Assembly: GCF_000600335.2 (NCBI RefSeq)
Contig: NZ_KK088587.1
Span: 1 to 32,243, forward strand
DNA from: Rubellimicrobium mesophilum DSM 19309
Lineage (GTDB): Bacteria; Pseudomonadota; Alphaproteobacteria; Rhodobacterales; Rhodobacteraceae
Reading direction: 5' to 3'
DNA: 32,243 nt
The position numbers were made by a program, and so were the translations under genes. The notes under the pieces are model-generated. The model worked only from the letters and a program-made list of their open reading frames with translations. It did not search any database and had not been told where the DNA came from. Of the stretch, positions 18,050 to 26,571 are shown piece by piece. Numbering within the stretch: the first letter of the stretch is position 1; each line of letters opens with the position of its first letter.

Positions 18050-18074
18050 GGGGTCCCGGGCCGTTATCCTTGGC

Positions 18075-18090
18075 GCGTGGAAAGCCACGC
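18075..18090 (+). terminator. Stem-loop after the accD-folC operon
   Basis: GCGTGG (18075-18080), loop AAAG, CCACGC (18085-18090), 25 bases past the last stop of the operon. No T-run follows, so termination activity is uncertain. Confidence 0.35.
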
Positions 18091-18178
18091 CGCGGATCGT
18101 GCCCGGGGTCCACCTCGTCCGGCGGCCAAGCCGGCACGGGTGGGAGCGCGTCTCGACGCGCGGCGGCTGGGTCTTTGC

Positions 18179-18197
18179 GATGCCTGCCCAAGGCATC
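18179..18197. repeat. 7-bp stem-loop
   Basis: GATGCCT (18179-18185) and AGGCATC (18191-18197) pair perfectly with a 5-base loop inside the gene-free interval. A second stem, GGTGGG (18206-18211) with CCCACC (18221-18226), follows and runs into TTTC, which is weakly terminator-like on the plus strand. Confidence 0.4.
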
Positions 18198-18474
18198 TCC
18201 CAGGAGGTGGGGGGCCCGCGCCCACCTTTCAAAGAGCTCTCGTCCGTGGAGCCTCTCTCCGCCCTTCGCGCATGGCAAAGGGCCGGAGCCCCGGACACAG
18301 GCAGTCCTATGATCCTGGCGCGGGGCTGGCTGCCTGAAGACCCGGCCGAGGGGAGGTCCACCCCTTGAGGCCTCCTCCGGCGCAAGCGCTCTCCTGCTCT
18401 GAGGTCGTGAGCGGGCCGGGGGGGAGGCGTCGCGGGGCGGCGCTCCTGATGCGGGCCAGGATGGGCGAGAGAGG

Positions 18475-18489
18475 TTAACGATCCGTTAC
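18475..18489. promoter_or_regulatory. TTAA-N7-TTAC element, first copy
   Basis: TTAA (18475-18478), seven bases, TTAC (18486-18489). It resembles the alphaproteobacterial CtrA consensus TTAA-N7-TTAA with one mismatch, but it sits between convergent genes and not in a promoter. A matching arrangement is upstream of xsc at 31767-31781. Confidence 0.3.
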
Positions 18490-18509
18490 TCGGGCGTTCG
18501 TTGGGGGGT

Positions 18510-18585
18510 GGGGCGACGCAACACCCTCGGCGCAAAGCTCTGATCCGGCGAGGTAAACGCCTCGCGCGGGGTGTTGCGTCGCCCC
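18510..18585. repeat. Perfect 17-bp inverted repeat with 42-base loop
   Basis: The arm GGGGCGACGCAACACCC (18510-18526) is repeated exactly in reverse complement at 18569-18585. The 42-base loop contains a further stem, GCGAGG paired with CCTCGC around TAAACG. Flanking bases do not extend the pairing. It lies between convergent genes, about 55 bases past the DUF1697 gene's 3' end. No T-run is present. It could be a bidirectional transcription block, a protein-binding site or a dispersed repeat. Confidence 0.7.
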
Positions 18586-18638
18586 TGTAGGGTGGGTCTC
18601 GGGCCGCCGCGAATCGGTCCCGCCCAAGGCCAGCGCGG

Positions 18639-19157
18639 TCAGCCCGCTCGGGCGGCAAGGAGGGCGGCGAGCTTGGCGACGGTATTCATGTTGCGCGCGG
18701 TGCCGGACTCGGCGGCGGGGATGCGGAGGCGGGAGCGGCCCATGGTGGGGCCGTAGCTCACGTAGATCTCGCGGAGGCCGAGGGCGGCGTCCTCCTCGGC
18801 GCGGCCCGTCATGCTGGCGAGCGCGTCAGGCGGGGGCGGTGCGTCGAGGATGACCGCGACGGTGTGCTTGGGGTTGGCCTGCGGGAAGGGGTTGGCGGCG
18901 AGGACGGTGGTCATTTCCTCCGCCGTGCGGAGGAGGACGCCCACGTCGCGGCCCGTGTGGGCGCGGAGGCGGGCGGCGAGGGTGGCCTTGACCTCGGATT
19001 CGGGCGCGTCGCTGTCGAAGAGGACGTTGCCCGAGGCGATGTAGGTCCGGGGGTCGCGGAAGCCGGCCTGCTGGCAGAGCGCCCGCAGGTCCTCCATGGC
19101 GAGCGCGCCCGTGCCGCCGACGTTGACGGCACGGAGCAGGGCCACGTAGGCGGTCAC
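18639..19157 (-). CDS. DUF1697 family protein
   Basis: The 172-aa protein begins TAYVALLRAVNVGGTGALAMEDLR and continues with DPRTYIASGNVLFDS, the typical start of DUF1697 proteins, whose fold resembles two ferredoxin-like halves. Later family features are ANPFPQANPKHTVAVILD and the closing GTARNMNTVAKLAALL. No biochemical function is established for the family. The start codon is GTG at 19157, overlapping the gabT stop in a GTGA arrangement, so it is read after gabT on the same transcript. No signal peptide or membrane helix is seen. Confidence 0.88.
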   Translation of the reverse strand: MTAYVALLRAVNVGGTGALAMEDLRALCQQAGFRDPRTYIASGNVLFDSDAPESEVKATLAARLRAHTGRDVGVLLRTAEEMTTVLAANPFPQANPKHTVAVILDAPPPPDALASMTGRAEEDAALGLREIYVSYGPTMGRSRLRIPAAESGTARNMNTVAKLAALLAARAG

Positions 19158-20443
19158 GCCGCCTGCGGGACCGCGCGGGCGGCGAGCATGGAGGCTTCGA
19201 GGATGTCCATCGCCTCGGCGAAGACGTCGTCGGGGATGGTGATGGGCGCGAGGAAGCGGATCACGTTGGCGTAGACGCCGCAGGTGAGGAGGACGAGGCC
19301 GCGCTTGAGGGCCTCCAGGCGGACGCGGTTGGCGAAGTCGGGGTTCGGCGTCGCGTCGCTCGGCAGGTTGAACTCCACGGCCACCATGAAGCCGGGGCCG
19401 CGGATCTCGGCGATCTCGGGCACCTGGGCGCGGAGCGATTCGAGGCGCTGGCGGAGGCGGGAGCCCAGGGCGTTGGCGCGGGCGCAGAGGTCCTCCTCCT
19501 CGATCACGTCGAGCACGGCGTGGGCGGCGGCGATGCCGAGCGGGTTGCCGCCATAGGTGCCGCCCAGGCCTCCGGGGTTGGCGGCGTCCATGATCTCGGC
19601 CTTGCCGGTCACGGCGGCGAGGGGGAAGCCGCCCGCGAGGGCCTTGGCCATGCAGGTGAGGTCGGGGACGACGTCGTAGTGCTCCATGGCGAAGAGCTTG
19701 CCGGTGCGGGCGAAGCCGGTCTGCACCTCGTCGGCGATGAGCACGATGCCGTTGTCGTCACAGAGCTTGCGGAGGGCGCGCATGAGTTCGGCGGGGGCCT
19801 GGTAGAAGCCGCCCTCGCCCTGCACGGGCTCGAGGATGATGGCGGCGACGCGGGCGGGGTCGAGGTCGGCCTTGAAGAGCTTGGTGATGCCGGCCATCGC
19901 GTCCTCGACCGAGATGCCGTGGAGGTCGATCGGGAAGGGGACGTGGTAGACGTCGGGCATCATGGCGCCGAAGCCGGCCTTGTAGGGCTGGACCTTGCCG
20001 GTCAGCGTCATGCCCATGAAGGTCCGGCCGTGGAAGGCGCCGCCGAAGGCGATCACGGCGCTGCGGCCCGTGGCGAAGCGGGCGATCTTGATGGCGTTCT
20101 CGACCGCCTCGGCCCCCGTGGTGACGAAGAGCGTGCGCTTGTCGAAGTCGCCGGGAACGAGGGCGTTCAGGCGCTCGCCGAGGCGGATGTAGTTCTCGTA
20201 GGGGAGGACCTGGTGGCAGGTGTGGGTGAAGCTGTCGAGCTGCTTCTGGACGGCGGCGATCACCTTGGGGTGGCGGTGGCCGGTGTTCACCACGGCGATG
20301 CCGGCGGCGAAGTCGATGTAGCGGTTGCCCTCGACGTCCCAGACATGGGCGTTCTCGGCCTTCTCCACGTAGACCTGGGTCTGCATCCCGACGCCCCGCG
20401 CGATGGCGGTCTTGCGGCGCTCGGCGATCTCGGCGTTCTGCAT
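19154..20443 (-). CDS. gabT: 4-aminobutyrate--2-oxoglutarate aminotransferase
   Basis: This class-III PLP enzyme transfers the amino group of 4-aminobutyrate to 2-oxoglutarate, giving succinate semialdehyde and glutamate. The 429-aa length fits GabT. The expected PLP lysine is K267 in CMAKALAGGFPLAAV, with D238 in LIADEVQTGFARTG and a phosphate-binding TTGAEAVENAIK stretch. AFHGRTFMGMTLTGK is typical of GabT. Substrate range in this family is broad, so taurine or other omega-amino acids cannot be excluded. No gabD lies next to it. It follows zapE by 30 bases on the same strand and is probably read with it or from its own promoter inside zapE. Confidence 0.9.
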   Translation of the reverse strand: MQNAEIAERRKTAIARGVGMQTQVYVEKAENAHVWDVEGNRYIDFAAGIAVVNTGHRHPKVIAAVQKQLDSFTHTCHQVLPYENYIRLGERLNALVPGDFDKRTLFVTTGAEAVENAIKIARFATGRSAVIAFGGAFHGRTFMGMTLTGKVQPYKAGFGAMMPDVYHVPFPIDLHGISVEDAMAGITKLFKADLDPARVAAIILEPVQGEGGFYQAPAELMRALRKLCDDNGIVLIADEVQTGFARTGKLFAMEHYDVVPDLTCMAKALAGGFPLAAVTGKAEIMDAANPGGLGGTYGGNPLGIAAAHAVLDVIEEEDLCARANALGSRLRQRLESLRAQVPEIAEIRGPGFMVAVEFNLPSDATPNPDFANRVRLEALKRGLVLLTCGVYANVIRFLAPITIPDDVFAEAMDILEASMLAARAVPQAA

Positions 20444-20473
20444 GGTCGTTCCCCTGGGTGAGTTTGCGCGCTT

Positions 20474-21556
20474 CTACTGCGCCGCCGTGTCTTCCGCCAG
20501 ACGGCCCCAGCCGGCGGATTGCATCTCGGTGAGGCGGCTCGCGGTGCGGGCGAACTCGAAGCTGCCCTCGCCCTCGACGTAGAGGCGGTCGGGGGAGGCG
20601 GCGGCGGAGGCGAAGAGCGTGACGCGGGCCTCGTAGAGGGCGTCGATCAGGGTCACGAAGCGGCGGGCCTGGTTGAAGTTCTCGCTCCCGAGGCGCGGGA
20701 TCTCGTCGATGAGGAGGACCTTGGCGGCGGCGGCGAGGGCCAGGTAGTCGGCGGGGCCGAGGGGGGCGGCCGCAGAGGTCGTAGAAGCTGGCGCGGGCGC
20801 AGCCGTTGTGGAAGGCGGGGATCTCCACGTCGCGGCCGTAGACGCGGAGGTGCGCGGGGCGGGACTGGCCGTGGGTCAGGTCGGCCCAGATGGCGTTCAT
20901 GGCGGCGCGGGCCTGGGCGTCCGCGGGGCAGAAGTAGCGCTGGGCGCCCTGGAGGCGACCCTGGCGGTGGTCATGGGGGGAAGTGAGCTCCAGGACCTCG
21001 CAGTTCTCCTCGATCATGGCGATGAAGGGAAGGAAGAGGGCGCGGTTCAGGCCGTCCTTGTAGAGGTCGTGGGGCGGGCGGTTGGAGGTGGTGAGCAGCG
21101 TCACGCCCTGCGACCAGAGGCGCTGGAAGAGGCGGCCCAGGATCATCGCGTCGGCGATGTCGGTGACCTGCATCTCGTCGAGGGCGAGGAGGCGGGCGCC
21201 TTGGGCCACCTCGTCGGCGACGGGGAGGATGGCGTCGTCGGTGCCGGTGGCGCGGGCGCGGGTCAGGGCGGCCTGGACCCATTGCATGAAGGCGTGGAAG
21301 TGCTGGCGGCGGACGGGGACGCTCTCGGGCAGGGTTTCGAGGAGGAGGTCCATGAGCATGGACTTGCCGCGCCCGACGTCGCCCCAGAGGTAGAGGCCGC
21401 GCACGGGCTGTGGCTTGCGGGCGAAGAGACCCCGTCGCGGAGGCGTGGAGAGCTCGGCCCGCAGCCGGTCGAGGGCGGGAAGGAGGGCGCGCTGCGCCGC
21501 GTCGGGGTGAGGCGGCCTTCGCGGGCGCGCTCCTCGTAGAGGGTCTGGACGTCCAT
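20474..21556 (-). pseudogene. zapE: Cell-division ATPase ZapE (AFG1 family), two compensating frameshifts
   Basis: ZapE is a cytoplasmic P-loop ATPase that acts on Z-rings. The coding signal is split over three frames. From the ATG at 21556 it reads DVQTLYEERAREGRLTP. A missing base in the G-run 21504-21507 (four, five needed) moves the frame to DAAQRALLPALDRLRAEL. That frame carries the Walker A GDVGRGKSML, Walker B LLALDEMQVTD and LLTTSNRPP. An extra base in the G-run 20761-20766 (six, five needed) moves it again to DYLALAAAAKVLLIDEIPRL through the stop at 20474. The two changes cancel, and the restored protein is 360 aa, normal for ZapE. Conserved residues are intact throughout, so sequencing error is more likely than decay. 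Confidence 0.88.
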
Positions 21557-21588
21557 GGCGGGCAGGTAATGCGGCCGGGCGGGGAAGG

Positions 21589-22428
21589 CTAGCGGGCGCC
21601 GTAGTAGAGGCCGACGGTGTGCTCGGCCTCCGCGAAGAAGAGCCAGCGGGAGCAGAGGACGCCGGCGAGGTGGGTGGCAGCCGCGAGGAGGCGGAGATCG
21701 GGGACGAGGAGGAGCGCGGGGAGCGCGAAGGCAAGGAGGATCGTCAGGAGGCGCAGTTGCGCGGCGCGGCGGCGGGCGACGACGTGGACCATCTCGCGCA
21801 GGAGGTAGTTGGGGCCGGTGTGGGGCGGGGCGAAGGAGCGGACCTCGCCCTTGAGGCCGGTGGCGGTGGAGAGCGTGGAGCCGGCGCGGGCGAAGGCGGT
21901 GCGGCCCTGGTGCCAGTGGAGGAGCTGGAGGACGAGGGCGGTTGCGAGGAAGGCGAGGGCGACGGGACGGGGAGCGGCGAGGAGGGCGCCTCCGGCGAGG
22001 CCGAGGGCGAGGAAGAGGGCGGGGGTGCTCCAGTGGTGCCAGCGGGGGACGGAGCGGAGCTGGGCGTAGATCATCGACGTCGCGAGGACGGTGGTGAGGG
22101 CGATCGCGGCGGCGAGGGCGCCAAGGAGGGCGGGGCTCTGGTCCCTCAAGATCAGGAGCGCGCCGTGGAGGGTCAGGGTGGCGAGGGCGAGGATGGCGAG
22201 GATGGCCTCGCGGGAGAGCCAGCTCGTGCGCCACTGGGTGAAGGCGAGGATCGCGCGGGAGGGGCGGCGCAGGTGGCGGGTGGAGGCGAGAAAGCCCGCG
22301 CCGGCCAGCACGAGGCCCAGCGCCCAGAGGGGCGGGCTGGCGAGGCCGAGCACGGCGAGCCAGGCCAGGAGGCCCAGGCCCAGGCCGGTGAGGCTGGAAA
22401 AGAGGATGAGCGAGGGAGCGGGGTGCAT
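21589..22428 (-). CDS. soeC: DmsC-type membrane anchor subunit (probable SoeC)
   Basis: The 279-aa protein is hydrophobic with about eight membrane helices and matches the DMSO-reductase anchor type. Family-like stretches are HLRRPSRAILAFTQWRTSWLSREAIL near residues 50-75 and the end RWLFFAEAEHTVGLYYG. It would anchor the catalytic subunits to the membrane and hand electrons to quinone. It follows the Fe-S subunit gene by about 100 bases on the same strand, and zapE follows 32 bases later. Calling it SoeC rather than DmsC is inference: the catalytic subunit lacks a Tat signal, and the sulfite-producing Xsc is encoded close by. Confidence 0.78.
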   Translation of the reverse strand: MHPAPSLILFSSLTGLGLGLLAWLAVLGLASPPLWALGLVLAGAGFLASTRHLRRPSRAILAFTQWRTSWLSREAILAILALATLTLHGALLILRDQSPALLGALAAAIALTTVLATSMIYAQLRSVPRWHHWSTPALFLALGLAGGALLAAPRPVALAFLATALVLQLLHWHQGRTAFARAGSTLSTATGLKGEVRSFAPPHTGPNYLLREMVHVVARRRAAQLRLLTILLAFALPALLLVPDLRLLAAATHLAGVLCSRWLFFAEAEHTVGLYYGAR

Positions 22429-22530
22429 CAGGCGGCCCCTTGCCCCTGGTCGGGCCCTGGGCTCCGAACGAGCGGGCCCGGGCCGAGACGGCTGGGAGGG
22501 GTCATCGGCAAGGACAGAGGCATTCGGCGG

Positions 22531-23274
22531 TCAGGCCCCCGGCAATGCGGCTAGAGCGCGGTCGAGCCAGCCGAGGAAGCCTTTCGGGGTCTCGGCCACC
22601 GTGTCGAGGGGCGGGGGCGTGGGCGCGCGGTCCTTGGGGCGTGGGGGGAGATACTTGTTGACCGGCCTGGTCCCGAGCTCGGGCATGAGGTCGAGGCCGC
22701 CGCGTTCCGCGACGAGGAGGCTCACGGCGCTGTCCGGGTCGCCGAGGTCGCCGAAGTGGCGGGCTCCGGTGGGGCAGGTGCGGACGCAGGCGGGGATGCG
22801 GTCCTCCTCGGGGAGGTTCTCGTTGCCGATGCGGTCCACGCAGAGGGTGCATTTCTTCATCACGCCCGCCACCGCGTCCATCTCGCGCGCGCCGTAGGGG
22901 CAGGCCCAGGCGCAGAGGCCGCAGCCCATGCAGGCGTCCTCGTTGACGAGGACGATGCCGTCCTCGGCGCGCTTGTAGCTCGCGCCCGTGGGGCAGACGG
23001 TCACGCAGGGCGCGTCCTCGCAGTGGAGGCAGGAGCGGGGGAAGTGGACGATCTGCGCGGGGGCGTCCTTGGGCGTGCATTCGTAGGCGTGGACGCGGTT
23101 GAGGAAGGTGCCCTCAGGGCTCGCGCCGTAGGGGTCTAGGTCGGAGAGGGGCGCGCCGTAGTTCTCGGTGTTCCAGCCCTTGCAGGCGACGACGCAGGCT
23201 TGGCAGCCGACGCAGGTGTCGAGGTCGATGACGAGGCCGAGCTTTCGGGGGGAGGGTGGGGGGAGGGCGGTCAT
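22531..23274 (-). CDS. soeB: Four-cluster ferredoxin subunit (probable SoeB)
   Basis: The 247-aa protein has four cysteine sets for four [4Fe-4S] clusters: CVGCQACVVAC (about residues 18-28), CLHCEDAPCVTVC, CMGCGLCAWAC, and a split CTLC...CVRTC. This is the electron-transfer subunit of DMSO-reductase-family complexes, and it would carry electrons between the Mo subunit and the membrane anchor. There is no signal peptide, consistent with a cytoplasmic location. The C-terminal 60 residues (from about 185) are proline-rich with an amphipathic end. The ATG overlaps the stop of the TfoX-like gene (ATGA), giving tight coupling to the genes before it. Confidence 0.88.
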   Translation of the reverse strand: MTALPPPSPRKLGLVIDLDTCVGCQACVVACKGWNTENYGAPLSDLDPYGASPEGTFLNRVHAYECTPKDAPAQIVHFPRSCLHCEDAPCVTVCPTGASYKRAEDGIVLVNEDACMGCGLCAWACPYGAREMDAVAGVMKKCTLCVDRIGNENLPEEDRIPACVRTCPTGARHFGDLGDPDSAVSLLVAERGGLDLMPELGTRPVNKYLPPRPKDRAPTPPPLDTVAETPKGFLGWLDRALAALPGA

Positions 23275-23594
23275 GTCGCCCTCTTCTTGCGCGGCTTGGG
23301 GAGCGGCAGCTCGGTGGCGGCAGCCCGGAGGGCGATGGTCGCCGGCTCCGGGTCGTCAAGGGCGTCGGAGGCGAGGATGTGGTCCTTGGCGCCGGGATAG
23401 GGCGCCGCCATGTCCGCGTCCGGCAGGGCGGCGCGGGCGCCGGGCGTGGGCTTCACGAAGAGCTGGTCGTCGCAGACGAGCGCCACCACCCGGCCGTCGA
23501 GGTAGAGGGCGTATTCGCCGAACATGGCGCGCGACGTGAGCGGCGCGTCGAGCGCGTCGAGAAGCGCGGCGATGGTCTCGGGGCGGGTGCTCAT
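23271..23594 (-). CDS. TfoX N-terminal-domain protein inside the soe operon
   Basis: The 107-aa protein is a stand-alone TfoX/Sxy N-terminal domain: LDALDAPLTSRAMFGEYALYLDGRVVALVCDDQLFVKP is the family core, followed by a short tail ending in a basic KPRKKR stretch. Full-length TfoX/Sxy regulates competence with CRP, but the short forms have no settled role. The start (ATG 23594) overlaps the soeA stop, and its stop overlaps the soeB start, both ATGA, so it is translated as an integral part of the operon between two enzyme subunits. A chaperone or assembly role is only a guess. Confidence 0.85.
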   Translation of the reverse strand: MSTRPETIAALLDALDAPLTSRAMFGEYALYLDGRVVALVCDDQLFVKPTPGARAALPDADMAAPYPGAKDHILASDALDDPEPATIALRAAATELPLPKPRKKRAT

Positions 23595-26429
23595 GGCTGG
23601 ACCTTCCAGGCGAGCGTCTCGGGGCCGGGCTCGACCGGTGAATTGAGCGGCGGGTGTGCGGGGGTGCATTCGGCGGGCGCCTCGCACTTCTCGACGCGGA
23701 CGCGGAGGTCGAACCAGGCGGCCTGGCCGGTGATGGGGTCGGAGTTGCTCCAGCGATGGCCGTCGCCCTTGGGGGGGAGGAGCTCGGAGATGAGGTGGTT
23801 GAGGAGGAAGCCCTTCGTCGCCTCGGGGGCGTCCTCGGAGAGCGCCCAGGCGCCCTTGCGCTTGCCGATGGCGTTCCAGGTCCAGACGGTGTTGGGGTTC
23901 AGGGCGTCCATGCGGGCGACGGGGACGGTGATCTGGCCGTGCGGGGAGGTGACGCGGGCCCAATCGCCCTCGCGGAAGCCCTGCGCCTCCCAGAGGGCCT
24001 TGGGGACGTAGAGCGGGTTCCTCCCGTGGATCTGGCGGAGCCAGGCGTTCTGGCTGTGCCAGGCGTGGTACATCGCCATCGGGCGCTGGGTGAGGGCGTG
24101 GAGGGGGTAGTCGGCCTCATTCACGTCGTCGCCGAAGGGCTCGTACCAGACGGGGAGGGGGTCCATCGTGGCGTGGAGCCTCGCCCGGAGGTGGTCGGGG
24201 GGCTGGCGGGGGCCCTCGCCCTCGGCGGCGAGCTGGAAGCGGCGGAGGGGCTCGGACCAGAGGCTGAGGATGTAGGGCTGGGGGGCGTCGTAGAGGCCGA
24301 TGCGGACGGCCCAGTCCTGATAGGCGCGGTTCCAGGGCTTGTAGAAGGCGGCCTCCTCGGGGACGTGGCCGGTCCAGAAGCCGCCGTTCTTGATGTATTC
24401 GTCCAGTTGGGCGGCGTTGGGCTCGCCCCGCCCGTCCTGAAGGCCGTTCGGGCCCGTGCGCCAGCCGGCCAGCGGCCCGATGCCGGGGCGGCGCTGGTGG
24501 TTCACGAGGTAGTCGGCGTAGTCGCGGTAGCGGGGGCTGCCGTCGGCGGCGACGAAGCCGGGGAGGTGGAGCCGCGCGCCGAGGTCGAGGAGCACCGACT
24601 GGAAGGGGCGCACGTCGCGGTCGGGCTGGATGACCGGCCAGCGGATCGCGTCGGCGGCGGCGTCGGGCTCGGAGATCGGGCGGTCGAGGAGGCTGATGGC
24701 GTCGTTGCGTTCGAGGTAGGTCGTGTCGGGGAGGACGAGGTCGGCGTAGGCCACCGTCTCGGAGGCGAAGGCGTCGGCGTAGATGACGTGGGGGATGACG
24801 TAGGCGCCGCTCTCGTCGGTGTCGGTGAGCATCGCCATGGTGCCCGTCGTGTTCATCGACGAGTTCCAGGCCATGTTGGCCATGTAGAGGAACAGCGTGT
24901 CGATCCGGTACGGGTCGCCGGCGTGGGCGTTGGCGATGACCATGTGCATCAGGCCATGGGCGGAGAGCGGCGCCTCCCACGAGAAGGCCTTGTCGATGCG
25001 GGCGGGGGTGCCGTCCTCCTTGAGGCAGAGGTCCTCGGGGCCGAGGGGGTAGCCGAGGTGCGGGCCGTCGAGGGGGTGGCCGGGGGTGGCCTTGGCATGG
25101 GGCCTCGGATGTGCGGAGGGGGGCTTGGGGTAGGGGGGCTCGAAGCGCATGGAGCCGGGGGGTTTCCACGGCGCCTATCAGCGCTTGCAGGAGGTGGATG
25201 GCCCGGCAGGTCTGGAAGCCGTTGGAATGGGCGGAGATGCCGCGCATCGCGTGCATGGCGACGGGGCGGCCGGGCATGGTGGCGTGGCGGGTGCCCCGGA
25301 AGTCGGTCCAGGGGCGGTCGAGGACCACGGGCTCGCCGTCGAAGGCGGCGGAGGCGATCTCGGCGGCGAGTTGGCGGATGCGCTGGGCCGGGATGCCGGT
25401 GCGCTCCGCCACGTTCTCGGGCGCGTAGGTCGGCGCGAGGTAGCGCTCGGCGATGTGGTGGAGGACGGGGCGGTGGGTGATGCCATGGTGGCGGTATGTG
25501 GCGGAAAGGTCGGGCTCCACGCCCTCGCCGTCCCAGGGGGCGGGCTTGCGGGTGCGGCGGTCGATGACGAGCGGCCGACTCTCGGCGTCGCGGAGGAGGA
25601 GGCCGTTCTGGGGGCTCGCGGGGTCCTCGTTGACGAGGCAAGGGGCGTTGGTGAAGCGGGCGAGGTAGTCGAGGTCGATCTTGCCCGCCTGCAGGAGGCA
25701 GTGGATCAGGGAGAGGACGAGGAGGCCGTCGGTGCCGGGGGTGATGCCGAGCCAGTCGTCGGCGACGGCGTTGTAGCCGGTGCGGATGGGGTTGATGGCG
25801 ATGACCTTGGTGCCGCGCGCCTTGAGCTTGCCGAGGCCGATCTTGATGGGGTTGGAGTCGTGGTCCTCGGCCACGCCGAAGAGTAGGAAGAGCCTCGCAC
25901 GGTCCCAGTCCGGCGCCCCGAACTCCCAGAAGGCGCCGCCGAGGGTGTAGATGCCGGCGGCGGCCATGTTGACCGAGCAGAACCCGCCGTGCGCGGCGTA
26001 GTTGGGCGTGCCGAAGGCCTGGGCCCAGAGGCCGGTGAAGCTCTGGCTCTGGTCGCGGCCGGTGAAGAAGGCGAGCTTCTCGGGCGCGGTCTCGCGGATG
26101 GGCTGGAGCCAGGAGACGGCGAGGATGAGGGCCTCGTCCCAGGTGATCTCCCTGAACTCGCCCGAGCCGCGCGGGCCGGTGCGGAGGAGGGGGGCCCGGA
26201 GGCGGGCCGGGGAGTTGACCTGCATGATCCCCGCGCTGCCCTTGGCGCAGAGGACGCCCTTGTTCACGGGGTGGTCGCGGTTGCCCTCGATGTAGGCGAC
26301 CTGCTTCGTGCCGTCTGGGCCATCCGTGAGATGGACGTCGATCCCGCAGCGGCAGGCGCACATGTAGCAGGTCGTCTTGGCGACCTCGTCACCGGGTTTG
26401 GGATGCGCGTCGAAGCGGGGGGCGGTCAT
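23591..26429 (-). pseudogene. soeA: Molybdopterin oxidoreductase, probable sulfite dehydrogenase SoeA, one-base frameshift
   Basis: The catalytic subunit would oxidise sulfite to sulfate in the cytoplasm. The N-terminus carries the [4Fe-4S] motif C21, C24, C28 and C61 (TCYMCACRCG, VLCAKG) and no twin-arginine signal, unlike exported DMSO reductases. The frame runs to LIGAVETP, then breaks at the G-run 25157-25162 (six, five needed). It resumes as GSMRFEPPYPKP, with KAFSWEAPLSAHGLMHMV and LVLPDTTYLERND, to a C-terminal MoCo-binding region (RVTSPHGQITVPVARMD, NAIGKRKGAW). The restored product is 945 aa, right for this family. All parts are conserved, so the indel is probably an error. Its substrate is inferred from family and from xsc nearby. 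Confidence 0.85.
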
Positions 26430-26571
26430 GGCGGGAGCAGACCACCGCGAGGGGGGCGGCGCAAGGCGGGAACATAGGCAACACCTGAAAGCCGGAGAGG
26501 AGCGGGTGCGGTGGAAGGGAGTGCACGGCGAGGGCGGGCTCCGCTAGGCTGAGGCGAGCCTTGGGTGCCGA

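Larger units (their letters stand above)
18050..18638. other. 589-base gene-free, stem-loop-rich interval
   Basis: Short open frames here (about 18070-18370) are Arg/Gly/Pro-rich in every frame and show no family resemblance. The interval lies between convergent genes. It contains at least four stem-loops (18075-18090, 18179-18197, 18206-18226, 18510-18585), a TTAA-N7-TTAC element (18475-18489) and a G-rich tract. It could hold a structured RNA, a bidirectional terminator region or a decayed gene; the sequence alone does not decide. Confidence 0.5.

Noticed and set aside
18475..18489. A functional CtrA promoter site
   Set aside because: It has one mismatch to TTAA-N7-TTAA and lies between convergent genes, so it drives no visible gene; kept only as a sequence element.
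23654..25480. 608-codon plus-strand frame opposite soeA
   Set aside because: Low-complexity Gly/Val/Glu composition; the minus strand carries a clear molybdoenzyme with conserved motifs.
20474..26429. Programmed ribosomal frameshifting in zapE and soeA
   Set aside because: There is no slippery heptamer with a downstream stimulator, both shift directions occur, and neither family is known to use recoding.
21589..26429. Exported DMSO reductase DmsABC
   Set aside because: The catalytic subunit has no twin-arginine signal, and the locus sits beside xsc; a cytoplasmic sulfite dehydrogenase fits better, though the anchor subunit is DmsC-like.
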